Positions 8,287 to 17,108 of a stretch of 64,000 bases of DNA are shown piece after piece (position 1 is the first letter of the stretch; the number at the start of each line of letters is the position of its first letter). This DNA comes from a virus, in IMG/VR virus record IMGVR_UViG_3300033388_005371, positions 1 through 64,000 of that record; one strand, given 5' to 3'. The position numbers and the translations under genes are program-made. The notes under the pieces are model-generated. The model did not search any database, had not been told where the DNA came from, and saw only the letters and a list, made by a program, of their open reading frames with translations.

Positions 8287-9549
8287 ATGAAAAATAATAA
8301 AATTAAAGTACTAGTGGTACCAAGCGATAGAACTGGTGTTAGTTTTTTTCGCTCTACTAAACCACATTTGTATTTAGAACAAATGTTTCCAGAAGAGTTT
8401 CACGTAGATATTGATTACTCACCACAATTAGATAATGATGAATGGTTAAAACAATATGATGTTGTACATTACCACAGAACACTTGGGCCATACGAAAAGA
8501 TGGGTCAATTAGTTGAGAGACTTGATAATCTTGGGATTGTTAGTGTTATGGATTTGGATGACTACTGGGCACCAGGTACCCACCACCCAGCTCACCTAAT
8601 CATTAAGAATAACGAATTAGATAAAAAGATTGTAAGTAACCTACAAGTTGCTAAAAACGTAACCACAACAACACCATTGTTTGCGGAAGAACTTAAAAAG
8701 TTAAATAAGAACGTACACGTATTACCAAACGCAATTGACCCCAAAGAAAAACAATTCATACCTAATTTAGAAAAATCAGATAGGATTAGAATTGGCTGGC
8801 TTGGTGGTTCTTCACACTTGAAAGATTTAGAAATATTAAAAGGATTAGTTAGTAAACTTAAAGCAGATAGATTAATCGATAAAGTTCAATTTGTTCTTTG
8901 TGGTTTCGACCTTAGAGGGCAAGTCACTATGATTGATAAAAACACGGGAAAACAAACCCAACGAAAGATTCAACCTAAAGAATCTGTTTGGTACAAGTAC
9001 GAACAAATTTTTACAAATAATTATGATATTGTTAGTCCAGAATATAAAGAACATTTATTAAGGTTTACTAAGGAAGAATTTTACGGAATTAAAAATGAAC
9101 CATATAGAAGAGTTTGGACCAAAAATATTAATAGTTATGCATCTAATTACAACTTATTTGATATTTCATTAGCACCACTTGAAGAAAATAAGTTTAACAA
9201 AATGAAAAGTCAGTTGAAGGTAATTGAGGCTGGATTCCATAAAAAAGCGATTCTTGCCCAAGACTTTGGCCCTTATCAACTAGATTTAAAAAGTGCATAC
9301 GAAAAACCAACTAGTAAGAAGGAACAACCTAAATTTAATGAAGATGCGAATTCATATTTAATTAAGTCTGAAAAAAATCATAAAGATTGGTATAAACATT
9401 TAAAAACCCTAATTAAAGAACCAAAAAAAATTAAATTATTAGCAAATAACCTTAATAAGACTGTTAAAAACACTTATTCGTTAAAAACAACTACAGAAAA
9501 TAGGAGAAAATATTATCTAGACCTTGTGAGTGGCATTAAAAAACCATAA
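8287..9549 (+). CDS. GT-B glycosyltransferase (family 4-like)
   Basis: This 420-residue protein has two Rossmann-like halves. The N-terminal half opens with IKVLVVPSDRTGVSFFR and holds VVHYHRTLG. The C-terminal half begins around VHVLPNAIDPK and RIGWLGGSSHLKDLEIL (about 145-185), the hinge and nucleotide-sugar side of GT4-like enzymes. The later VIEAGFHKKAILAQDFGPY fits the acidic donor-binding region. It probably transfers a sugar from a nucleotide donor. The acceptor (DNA, virion protein or a host surface glycan) cannot be read from sequence. It is the first of several sugar genes in 8287..21324. Confidence 0.75.
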   Translation: MKNNKIKVLVVPSDRTGVSFFRSTKPHLYLEQMFPEEFHVDIDYSPQLDNDEWLKQYDVVHYHRTLGPYEKMGQLVERLDNLGIVSVMDLDDYWAPGTHHPAHLIIKNNELDKKIVSNLQVAKNVTTTTPLFAEELKKLNKNVHVLPNAIDPKEKQFIPNLEKSDRIRIGWLGGSSHLKDLEILKGLVSKLKADRLIDKVQFVLCGFDLRGQVTMIDKNTGKQTQRKIQPKESVWYKYEQIFTNNYDIVSPEYKEHLLRFTKEEFYGIKNEPYRRVWTKNINSYASNYNLFDISLAPLEENKFNKMKSQLKVIEAGFHKKAILAQDFGPYQLDLKSAYEKPTSKKEQPKFNEDANSYLIKSEKNHKDWYKHLKTLIKEPKKIKLLANNLNKTVKNTYSLKTTTENRRKYYLDLVSGIKKP

Positions 9550-9562
9550 CTTTGTAAAGTAT

Positions 9563-9614
9563 TTTAAATGGTATACCTATAAAAACAAATAATTTTATAG
9601 GTATACCATTTAAA
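9563..9614. repeat. perfect 22-bp inverted repeat
   Basis: Two 22-nt arms (9563..9584 and 9593..9614) are exactly complementary around an 8-nt loop ACAAATAA. They contain the inner palindrome GGTATACC. The hairpin lies 13 nt after the glycosyltransferase stop and 36 nt before the HD-like gene. There is no T-run after it, so it is either a weak or processed terminator, an mRNA-stabilising hairpin, or a protein-binding site. Confidence 0.85.
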
Positions 9615-9650
9615 AAACAAATAAAAATAACAAAGACTTAATTTTTTTTT

Positions 9651-10211
9651 ATGTCTATTACGAGAGAAGAAACTGTTAAAAACGCTAAAAAATATTTTGA
9701 AAGTGGTGAAAAGTATGGGTTCATGACTTTAGCACTACAAGATAGGTTAGGCGCAAAATTTATTGGTGCACCCGCATCAACTAGAACTGATTTATTTAAC
9801 GCATATGAAGGTGGATTAATTAAACATCTATTAACTATTACTAAATACGCCGTAAAATTAAAAGATATAACACCTAACGGTGATAAAATCGATATGAAAT
9901 CTTTAATAAAAGTGTGTTGTCTACATCAAATTGGTAAAACAAACCTTTATGTTCCTAATGATTCAAAATGGCACAATGATAGAGGTATGATGTATGAGTT
10001 TAACGATTCATTGGTATCTATGCAAGTTGGTGAACGTTCTGCACACATGGCTATGTGTTGTGGTGTTGAATTATCTGAAGATGAATTTCAAGCAATTGTT
10101 AATCATGATAAAACCGATGATGATAAACAAGCTAAGTGGCATTCAAATACACTTGCAGTTATCTTAAGGCAAGCTAATGAGCTTGCAATAATGGAAGAAA
10201 AAGGTAAGTGA
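9651..10211 (+). CDS. HD-domain-like protein with altered metal ligands
   Basis: This 186-residue protein follows the phage HD-phosphohydrolase layout: NAYEGGLIKHLL (first His, about residue 58), VCCLHQIGK where the family has LLHDxxK, GERSAHMA where it has GHxxxS, and VNHDK late in the protein. So the signature Asp is Gln and one His is Glu. A functional HD hydrolase binds metal through these residues, so catalysis may be lost or changed. It lies directly upstream of dut (1 nt), in a nucleotide-metabolism unit. HD fold is likely; activity is doubtful. Confidence 0.6.
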   Translation: MSITREETVKNAKKYFESGEKYGFMTLALQDRLGAKFIGAPASTRTDLFNAYEGGLIKHLLTITKYAVKLKDITPNGDKIDMKSLIKVCCLHQIGKTNLYVPNDSKWHNDRGMMYEFNDSLVSMQVGERSAHMAMCCGVELSEDEFQAIVNHDKTDDDKQAKWHSNTLAVILRQANELAIMEEKGK

Positions 10212-10212
10212 T

Positions 10213-10809
10213 ATGGTTAGAACAAATAATGATAGTCTAATGTCACAGATGAAAAACAAATTAGCAGAGGCACTAGACCCGACTAATAAATATACTCATG
10301 AGGAATTTATTAAAGAATATGGTGAAAAAGATTTTATGGTTTCTAACCCAGACCATATGAAAATAGAATTCAAGTTTGTTAATAACTCAAACAACCAAGA
10401 CCCAGAATACGCCACTAATGGTTCATCTGGTTTTGACTTGAGAGCAAACTTAAAAGAATCGGTAACACTTGGGATTGGTGAAAGAGCCTTAATTCCAACA
10501 GGGTTACATTTTCAAATCCCACCAAATTTCGAAATACAAGTTAGACCAAGAAGTGGATTAGCATTAAAGAAAGGTATATCAGTGTTAAATTCACCTGGTA
10601 CTGTTGATGCTGATTATCGTGGTGATGTTGGTGTGATATTAATTAATCATGGTCAAGAAGAATTTGTAGTTAAGCACGGTGAAAGGATAGCTCAAGCGGT
10701 AATCGCAACAGTTATGTCTAAAACCATAGTTAACTTAAACAAAGTAGAGTCTATCGATAATAACACCGAGCGTGGTTCTGGTGGCTTTGGACATACTGGT
10801 ACAAAATAA
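10213..10809 (+). CDS. dut: dUTP diphosphatase (dUTPase)
   Basis: All five trimeric dUTPase motifs are present: SSGFDLRA (about 71), RPRSGLALKK (about 111), VDADYRGDVG (about 132, with the catalytic Asp), GERIAQAVI (about 156) and ERGSGGFGHTG (about 186). The enzyme hydrolyses dUTP to dUMP, keeps uracil out of DNA, and supplies dUMP to the thymidylate synthase encoded at 44534..45643. An N-terminal extension of about 50 residues precedes the usual core. It sits between the HD-like gene and the IMPDH/GMPR-like gene in one tightly spaced unit. Confidence 0.95.
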   Translation: MVRTNNDSLMSQMKNKLAEALDPTNKYTHEEFIKEYGEKDFMVSNPDHMKIEFKFVNNSNNQDPEYATNGSSGFDLRANLKESVTLGIGERALIPTGLHFQIPPNFEIQVRPRSGLALKKGISVLNSPGTVDADYRGDVGVILINHGQEEFVVKHGERIAQAVIATVMSKTIVNLNKVESIDNNTERGSGGFGHTGTK

Positions 10810-10818
10810 TTAAAATAT

Positions 10819-11847
10819 ATGAAAGATATTAAATTTGATTTTAATGATGTGTTGATTCAACCAGCACAGATTACTGATATTTCATCAAGAAGTGAAATAA
10901 ACCCATTCGATGCGTTTGGGTTTTTGCCGTTAATAACGGCACCAATGGATACTGTAATAAATGCTGAGAACCAACAAGTGTTTTTTGATAATAATATCAT
11001 CCCTTGTCAACCAAGAGGTATTGAATCTGGACACCAAGGTTTCACATCTTATTCTCTAGTTCAATTCAAAGAGAAGTTTATTGACCAAGATGGTGTTGAA
11101 CTTACATCAAAAATTCTAATTGATATGGCTAATGGTCATATGAAGGAATTAATTGAGGTAACTAAGGAAGCTAAAGAGATTTATCCAGATATGGTTCTAA
11201 TGGTAGGTAATGTCGCTCACCCAAGAACATATCTAGAATTATCAAATGCTGGTGCTGACTATGTTAGAGTTGGAATTGGTAATGGTGGTGGATGTCTAAC
11301 AACACAACAATTGGGTGTCGGATACCCAATGGGTTCATTAATTAGAGATTGTTTCCACATGAGTCTAGCTTTGGATGAGCCAGCTAAAATTGTTGCTGAT
11401 GGTGGGATGAAAGATTATTCAGATATCATTAAAGCATTAGCATTAGGGGCTGATTATGTGATGGTTGGAAGTATCTTCAATAAAGCACTAGAGAGTGCTT
11501 CACCTTGTTTGAAACCTAACACTAAATTAGCTGGTGGTAAGTGGGCTAAAATTGATTTAGAGGCAGCACAATTGAGATTGAATGCGGGTCAAAAGGTTCA
11601 CAAAATGTTTAGAGGTATGTCAACTAAAGAAGTTCAAAAAGAATGGGGTGTTGAGAAACTTAAAACATCTGAGGGTATCGTTAAGTACCAAGAAGTTGAA
11701 TACACTATTGATGGTTGGGTTGAAAACTTCGAATCTTACTTACGTTCAGCTATGAGTTATACTAACTCTAGGGAACTTAAAGCGTTTTGTGGTGGTGTTA
11801 AAATGATTCGAATAACTGATAACGCCTTAAATAGGTTTAAAAAGTGA
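10819..11847 (+). CDS. IMP dehydrogenase/GMP reductase family enzyme
   Basis: This 342-residue TIM-barrel enzyme lacks CBS domains, as GMP reductase does. It has ADYVRVGIGNGGGCLTTQQ followed by LGVGYP (catalytic Cys at about 159) and the phosphate-binding VADGGMKDYSDIIKALALGA (about 190-210). The family oxidises IMP to XMP or reduces GMP to IMP. Which reaction applies cannot be settled here, although the length and GVGYP are closer to GMP reductase. The catalytic loop reads GGGCLTT where both families usually have GxxCTTR, so the usual Arg is missing. It probably tunes purine pools during infection. Confidence 0.8.
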   Translation: MKDIKFDFNDVLIQPAQITDISSRSEINPFDAFGFLPLITAPMDTVINAENQQVFFDNNIIPCQPRGIESGHQGFTSYSLVQFKEKFIDQDGVELTSKILIDMANGHMKELIEVTKEAKEIYPDMVLMVGNVAHPRTYLELSNAGADYVRVGIGNGGGCLTTQQLGVGYPMGSLIRDCFHMSLALDEPAKIVADGGMKDYSDIIKALALGADYVMVGSIFNKALESASPCLKPNTKLAGGKWAKIDLEAAQLRLNAGQKVHKMFRGMSTKEVQKEWGVEKLKTSEGIVKYQEVEYTIDGWVENFESYLRSAMSYTNSRELKAFCGGVKMIRITDNALNRFKK

Positions 11848-12002
11848 TATTAAAAACCAAAAAAGAAATAAAAAGTAGAATTAACCAACTAAATACTGAA
11901 ATAAGTATGAGTAATTATTATGATGGTTGGACCCTTAAAGGGTTGAAAAAAGAATTAACTATCTTGAAAGACAGACTTGATAGAATTAGAAAACGAAAAT
12001 AA
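11844..12002 (+). CDS. small conserved-looking protein, 52 residues
   Basis: A GTG start overlaps the stop of the preceding gene (GTGA). The product is short, basic and probably helical, with SNYYDGWTLKGLKKELTIL followed by a Lys/Arg-rich end, and its stop lies 2 nt before the next ATG. An ATG at residue 22 is an alternative start. The function is unknown. Confidence 0.5.
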   Translation: MILKTKKEIKSRINQLNTEISMSNYYDGWTLKGLKKELTILKDRLDRIRKRK

Positions 12003-12004
12003 AA

Positions 12005-13657
12005 ATGTTAACAGTTGTATATTGCACAAAAGAAAGTAAACCAGAACACAAAGAACACTTAATTAAGTCCTCTGGTTTACATAAACACATTGAGGTAATC
12101 GAAATCATAAATAAAGGTGAATCACTAACTAAATGTTATAATCGTGGCTTAAAACAAGCTAAAAACGATATTATAGTATTTTGTCACGATGATATAATTA
12201 TTGAAACCAAACAATGGGGTAAGAAACTAATGAAACAATTTGATACTAATGAACAGATTGGTATTATAGGTGTTGCTGGTTCTAAATTCATGAACACCAC
12301 TGGTAGATGGTGGGATGACAGAAAGACAATGTATGGTCGTGTTAAACACACACATAATGGTAAATCGTGGTTATCCGCATATAGTCCAGACCAAGGGAAT
12401 AACCTAGAACCAGTTTTAAACGTTGATGGTGTGTGGTTTGCTGTACATAAAGAAAGAATCAAAGAAGAATTTGATGAATCTGTTGAAGGTTTCCACTTTT
12501 ATGATGTTGATTTTTCATTTTCAAATCACTTAGCTGGTTGTGGTGTAGCTGTAACAACAAAGATTAGGGTTAATCACATGTCAATTGGTGAAACAAATGA
12601 TGAGTGGGAAGCAAATAGAGTTATCTTTTCTGAAAAACATAAAGAACGGTTACCACTTAAAATAAATCAAACTTTTGAAAATAGACGATTAAAAATTTTA
12701 TTATGTTGCCTTAGTTTTAAAAAATTAACTGGCTCAGAATTATCAACATTTGAATTAGCAAAAAATCTAATTGAAAAAGGTTGTGATGTTTCAATCTATT
12801 CCAATATAGGTGGTCAACTATCAATTGAGGCCAAAAAATTAGGTATTAAGTTATATGATATAAACAACCCACCATCATATCGTTTAGGTGATGGTGTCTG
12901 GACGTTAAAATCAAATAAAGGTGATATTATAAAATCAGAACCAAATAAATTTTATAAAATAAATAACATTGAGTTTGATGTGATACAATGTAATCACAAA
13001 CCAATTACTCAGAGGATGTTAAATTTATACCCAAATAGTAAGTTTGTTAACATTGTTAGGTCAAGATTATTAGAATTAGAAGACCCTATTATTGATGATA
13101 GGATTACTGATTATATCGCAATCAATGAGTTAGTTAAAAATCATTTAATTAATGAATTTAGTATACCTGAGAAAAAAATTAAATTAATTTACAACATTGT
13201 TGATGTTAAAGACACTAACATGAATAATTTCATTAAACCAGAAAAAAAATTATTCGTATTCCCAGGTACAATGAATTATTTAAGGAAAAAACCAGTCCAT
13301 GATGCTGTTGAATATACAAAAGATAAGGGTGAATTATGGTTAATTGGTGACGACAATGATTTTGGTTACGCTAAAAAGTTATCTGAAGAAAACGAACACG
13401 TAAAATATATTAGTACCACTAAAGATATGGGTTCGATATATACAATATGTGATACTGTGTTAGGTTTACATTTAGGTAGAACATTAATTGAGGGGTTAGT
13501 TAGTGGTAAAGAATGTATTGGATATGATGTTGATAAGGTTGGTAATATACTTAATCGTGAGGATATCACAAAAATGTATGATATTAATTTATTTTCAAAA
13601 GAACAAATAATTAATAGTTATATTGATTTATATATTGACCACTATAATAGATATTAA
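12005..13657 (+). CDS. two-domain glycosyltransferase (GT-A plus GT-B)
   Basis: This 550-residue protein appears to fuse two transferases. Residues 1-220 look like a GT-A family 2-type domain: LTVVYCTKES, LTKCYNRGLKQAKNDIIVF, an acidic HDD metal site at about 60-62, and a later DVDFSF. From about 230 a GT-B-like domain follows (KILLCCLSFKKLTGSELSTF, later LFVFPGTMNYLRKKP and LHLGRTLIEGLVSGKECIGY). The arrangement suggests two successive sugar additions on one acceptor. It lies 2 nt after the small gene and starts the sugar sub-block 12005..15840. The acceptor is unknown. Confidence 0.7.
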   Translation: MLTVVYCTKESKPEHKEHLIKSSGLHKHIEVIEIINKGESLTKCYNRGLKQAKNDIIVFCHDDIIIETKQWGKKLMKQFDTNEQIGIIGVAGSKFMNTTGRWWDDRKTMYGRVKHTHNGKSWLSAYSPDQGNNLEPVLNVDGVWFAVHKERIKEEFDESVEGFHFYDVDFSFSNHLAGCGVAVTTKIRVNHMSIGETNDEWEANRVIFSEKHKERLPLKINQTFENRRLKILLCCLSFKKLTGSELSTFELAKNLIEKGCDVSIYSNIGGQLSIEAKKLGIKLYDINNPPSYRLGDGVWTLKSNKGDIIKSEPNKFYKINNIEFDVIQCNHKPITQRMLNLYPNSKFVNIVRSRLLELEDPIIDDRITDYIAINELVKNHLINEFSIPEKKIKLIYNIVDVKDTNMNNFIKPEKKLFVFPGTMNYLRKKPVHDAVEYTKDKGELWLIGDDNDFGYAKKLSEENEHVKYISTTKDMGSIYTICDTVLGLHLGRTLIEGLVSGKECIGYDVDKVGNILNREDITKMYDINLFSKEQIINSYIDLYIDHYNRY

Positions 13658-13676
13658 TTTTTCTTTAATATTTTTA

Positions 13677-13684
13677 TATTTATA
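13677..13684 (+). promoter_or_regulatory. candidate late promoter element
   Basis: TATTTATA lies 47 nt before the ATG at 13732. The distance is larger than usual. Confidence 0.35.
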
Positions 13685-13731
13685 TATAAGATATATTAAA
13701 TTATTGATACAAAATTAAATAATTACAAAGT

Positions 13732-14340
13732 ATGTGTGTAAATAAATTTTCAAAAACGATAAAAATTGGTGACAATGTTAAAATTGGTGACAATGTTAAA
13801 ATTGGTGATTACTGTATTATTGGAGATAATGTGGTGATTAGTAATGGTGTTATGATTGAACCGTTCACAATTATTGAAAGTGGTGTTAAATTAAATGATA
13901 ACACTAAAATTGGTTCACACACAATACTACATAAAAACTCAATTTTTGGTGAAAACACTATAATAGGACCATATTGTGAAATTGGTGCAGATTTATTAGT
14001 TGGGTCAAATTGTATCATACAGGGTAGAAACAGAACAGCCAATGAGTGCACTATTGAGGATAATGTAACCATTAAATACGGAACAATATTAACATCAAAA
14101 GTCTTATTAAAAAAGAATTCTTTTTTGGGACCAAACGTTATAACTTTAGGGTCAACACATGAACGTATAACCAAACACGGTACCACTATAGGTGAAGATT
14201 GTTTTATTGGTGCTGGTACAATAATAAATAGTCAAACTATAATCGGGGACAATGTAGTAACTGGGGCACATAGTTACGTAAATAAGGATATTAAAGATTC
14301 TGGAATATATGTTGGTACACCTATAAAAAAAATTAAATAA
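13732..14340 (+). CDS. left-handed beta-helix acyltransferase (sugar acetyltransferase-like)
   Basis: This 202-residue protein is made of hexapeptide repeats from the start (KIGDNVKIGDNVKIGDYCII), the signature of LbH acyltransferases that acetylate or acylate nucleotide sugars. The C-terminal part (FLGPNVITLGSTHE, then TTIGEDCFIGAGTIINS and YVGTPIKKIK) resembles WbpD/WlbB-type N-acetyltransferases. An 18-bp unit encoding IGDNVK is directly repeated near the 5' end. It pairs with the next gene, also an LbH protein, in a probable sugar-modification unit. Confidence 0.8.
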   Translation: MCVNKFSKTIKIGDNVKIGDNVKIGDYCIIGDNVVISNGVMIEPFTIIESGVKLNDNTKIGSHTILHKNSIFGENTIIGPYCEIGADLLVGSNCIIQGRNRTANECTIEDNVTIKYGTILTSKVLLKKNSFLGPNVITLGSTHERITKHGTTIGEDCFIGAGTIINSQTIIGDNVVTGAHSYVNKDIKDSGIYVGTPIKKIK

Positions 14341-14342
14341 TT

Positions 14343-14846
14343 ATGTGGATAATAGATGATAAAAATAATAAAATACATGAGACCGCAATAATATGTGATA
14401 ACGTAACATTAGGGTCTAATAATATAATCTACCCATACTGTGTTATTGGCATGCTTGGATTCATAAGAGGTAAAGATGAAGGTACTGGTGAAATAATTAT
14501 TGGTGATAATAATAAACTTGGTAATCATGTCATAATTATGTCTAGTTTTGAAGGTAAGACTATAATCGGTAATGATAATTTAATTATGAATTATGTAAAT
14601 ATTGGTCACGATGTCATTATTGGTAGTAATAATGAAGTAGGTCCTAGAAGTATTCTTGCTGGATGGTCATCTATTGGTGATAATAATAAATTAAAAATAG
14701 CGGTTAATGTCAGAAATAGGGTTAAAATTGGTAATACCAATATTATCGGTATGTCATCCAATGTTGTTTCTAACATAGATAGTGACACACTATCATACGG
14801 TAACCCATGTAAGTTTGTAAAACCTTTGATTGATGGAAGATATTAA
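14343..14846 (+). CDS. LpxA-like hexapeptide acyltransferase
   Basis: This 167-residue left-handed beta-helix protein has repeats such as TLGSNNIIYPYCVIG, TIIGNDNLIMNYVNIGHD and RVKIGNTNIIG. The GHD segment resembles the catalytic His site of LpxA-type enzymes. It starts 2 nt after the preceding acyltransferase and overlaps the following glycosyltransferase by 14 nt, so the three are probably translated together. The substrate is unknown. Confidence 0.75.
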   Translation: MWIIDDKNNKIHETAIICDNVTLGSNNIIYPYCVIGMLGFIRGKDEGTGEIIIGDNNKLGNHVIIMSSFEGKTIIGNDNLIMNYVNIGHDVIIGSNNEVGPRSILAGWSSIGDNNKLKIAVNVRNRVKIGNTNIIGMSSNVVSNIDSDTLSYGNPCKFVKPLIDGRY

Positions 14847-15840
14847 AGTAAACCCATTAATCGCAACAGTGATATGGGGTAGATTTGATTTATTTAAAAT
14901 ATTCGTTAAACATTATCAACAATTTGGATTTGACATTCTAGTTATAGGTAGTGAAGGTAAATCTAGTAGGGATTTATGTGAAAATCTAGGTTGTATATAT
15001 ATCGAACACCCAAACACCCCACTAACAAAAAAATTCAACAAAAGGGTTGAGTATTTTATGAAACACAAAGAATACACACATCTTTTTATGGTTGGAAGTG
15101 ATGATTTTCTTGACAAAAAAGGTATGGAATTACTTTTAAGACACAGTAAAACATACGATATCGTTCAATGGAATGACATTTACTATTATAACATGGTAAC
15201 TAACGAAACTATATACTCCTACGGTTACAAAGGGACAAGACGTAATGGTGAACCCTTAGCACCAGGTCGATGTATTAGCAGGAAAGTAATTGAAAAATTA
15301 AATGGTTCATTATGGGGTGTTAACACTAATTCATCTCCAGACTCTAAATTATGGGCCAACTTAAAAAAGAACAACAATAGTATAACATTATCATGTAGGG
15401 ATAATTCAGTAATATTAGTTGATGTTAAAACACCTAAAAATAAAAACTCTTTCGATAAAATCATAACTTACGGTATTAAAGCTGGTGTTGATGGTGAAAC
15501 TAATATGGATATTGTTGACATGTTAAATGAAGCCAAACTAAAATTAGACCCGTTGAGTAACTTAATTGATAGGAATAAGGTAAGGTCTAAAATTTTAAAA
15601 AAAATAGACAATACAAATTATAATCAACCTAAAAATATTAAGGAAAAACGAAAAATAGAAAAGGAAAGTAAATTAATCGAACAGAGAAAGAAAACATTAG
15701 CTAAAAATAAAAGTAGGAAACCTAAACACACTAAAGTTAAAAGTAATAATATTGATTTAAAGAAAAAGTTTACCAGTGAGGTACAACAACTTAAAAAAAA
15801 AAAGACTCTAACAAACGGGAGACAAAGACCGATAAGATAA
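14833..15840 (+). CDS. GT-A-type glycosyltransferase with Lys-rich tail
   Basis: The 335-residue product has a GT-A-like N-terminal domain: NPLIATVIWGRFDLFKIFVK, then YTHLFMVGSDDFLDKKG, where the acidic SDD fits the DxD metal site (about residue 95), and later APGRCISRK. The last 75 residues are very rich in Lys and suggest nucleic-acid or membrane-surface contact. A TTG at 14830 precedes the ATG used here. It overlaps the upstream acyltransferase gene. Confidence 0.6.
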   Translation: MEDIKVNPLIATVIWGRFDLFKIFVKHYQQFGFDILVIGSEGKSSRDLCENLGCIYIEHPNTPLTKKFNKRVEYFMKHKEYTHLFMVGSDDFLDKKGMELLLRHSKTYDIVQWNDIYYYNMVTNETIYSYGYKGTRRNGEPLAPGRCISRKVIEKLNGSLWGVNTNSSPDSKLWANLKKNNNSITLSCRDNSVILVDVKTPKNKNSFDKIITYGIKAGVDGETNMDIVDMLNEAKLKLDPLSNLIDRNKVRSKILKKIDNTNYNQPKNIKEKRKIEKESKLIEQRKKTLAKNKSRKPKHTKVKSNNIDLKKKFTSEVQQLKKKKTLTNGRQRPIR

Positions 15841-15927
15841 TTAGAGATATTAATAATTCACCAAGTAGTATACAAATAAATAAACGATAATCTTGCCTAT
15901 ACTTAAAATTTTACATATATTAGACAT

Positions 15928-16890
15928 ATGAGGTTAGTAAAATGGGTAAAAAATAAAATGGTTGATGTAGCCTTAGCTATGTCTAAGGTTGAGGAAGATA
16001 CATTATCACAAGGGGGGCTTAATGTTGAAGGTGGTATTGGTTCTTATCAAAGGGTAAATCAAGGTCGATTATCAGATTCATTACAAAGAGGTGAAATCAC
16101 CCAAGAGGTAAAGGAACTTAGGTGGAGAATGTATAAGATAATGAAAGCAACCGATGGTGTTACAGCAACAATTAATGGTTACGATGAATACGGTATGCCA
16201 ATTGTTGAGGTCAAAGAGAAATCAAAGAAAAGATACCTTAAAAACATTAAGGTTGATGCTGAGGATTCATACAAACCAATTATGGTTGTTGATAATTCTG
16301 AGGTTACTTTGGGTGTGTTCTTGGAAAATGTTGAGGAACTACCACCAGAAGAGATTGCAAAGACAATTGAAATCACTAGGAACGAAGCTACAGGTAAAGA
16401 TGAAGGTCGAGCTAGTATTGGTAAGATATCAAGTAAAACATTAGATTCCAGTAATAAATCGGATAGACCAATTAAGATTATTAGGGATATTAGAACTAAA
16501 TTTAATATTGAGGATTACACAAATAAAATGGTTGTAAGGGAAATTGGTGAGACTGAAAGACTCTTAGAGTTTTATGTGTCAATATATCCAGATGAATATA
16601 ATAAGAAATCAAGATTTTTTTTAAGTGAATTAAAAAGAGCCACTAAAAACCCAAGAGCTTGTAACTCGTTAGACATTAATGGTGTTAATTATATCACCTC
16701 AAATACTATGGGTGCTAGTGATTATGAGTTATACGAATATGGAATCAGTGGTATACATAAGATTGTTGAATTCGATGGTCACTACGTGATTAAGTTTAAA
16801 GCTAATGTTACAACCAACGGTGAGAATATCATCGATAAATTCCGTGAGTTAGAATTAGATAAACGTTACGAGAATAAGGAAGTGAAGTAA
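15928..16890 (+). CDS. hypothetical protein
   Basis: This 320-residue protein has no recognised domain. The N-terminus is basic, the middle is acidic and probably flexible (about 145-185), and the C-terminal 120 residues look folded (for example SRFFLSELKRATKNPRACNS). Its stop overlaps the next ATG (TAATG), linking it to the genes at 16890 and 17101. I cannot assign a role. Confidence 0.6.
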   Translation: MRLVKWVKNKMVDVALAMSKVEEDTLSQGGLNVEGGIGSYQRVNQGRLSDSLQRGEITQEVKELRWRMYKIMKATDGVTATINGYDEYGMPIVEVKEKSKKRYLKNIKVDAEDSYKPIMVVDNSEVTLGVFLENVEELPPEEIAKTIEITRNEATGKDEGRASIGKISSKTLDSSNKSDRPIKIIRDIRTKFNIEDYTNKMVVREIGETERLLEFYVSIYPDEYNKKSRFFLSELKRATKNPRACNSLDINGVNYITSNTMGASDYELYEYGISGIHKIVEFDGHYVIKFKANVTTNGENIIDKFRELELDKRYENKEVK

Positions 16891-17108
16891 TGGGAAAACA
16901 ACCGTTTGTTGTTGTATACAAAAGACCTAGAGGAAGAAAACACCTTTTAAAGGTTCTGTATATGAACTTAGAAGATATAATTGACACGAAGAAAAGGAAA
17001 CCACCAATTCCTCATGAATATGAACTAATTGAGATTGGGTGGGGTGAATCCTTTGTTGAGAAATACAAATTAGAATACAATATTAAAGAAATCGATAAAG
17101 ATGAGTGA
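16890..17108 (+). CDS. hypothetical small protein
   Basis: This 72-residue basic protein is coupled to its neighbours on both sides: its ATG overlaps the previous stop and its end overlaps the Pth2 gene by 8 nt. No family is recognised. The segment EYELIEIGWGESFVEKYKLE suggests a compact folded end. Confidence 0.6.
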   Translation: MGKQPFVVVYKRPRGRKHLLKVLYMNLEDIIDTKKRKPPIPHEYELIEIGWGESFVEKYKLEYNIKEIDKDE

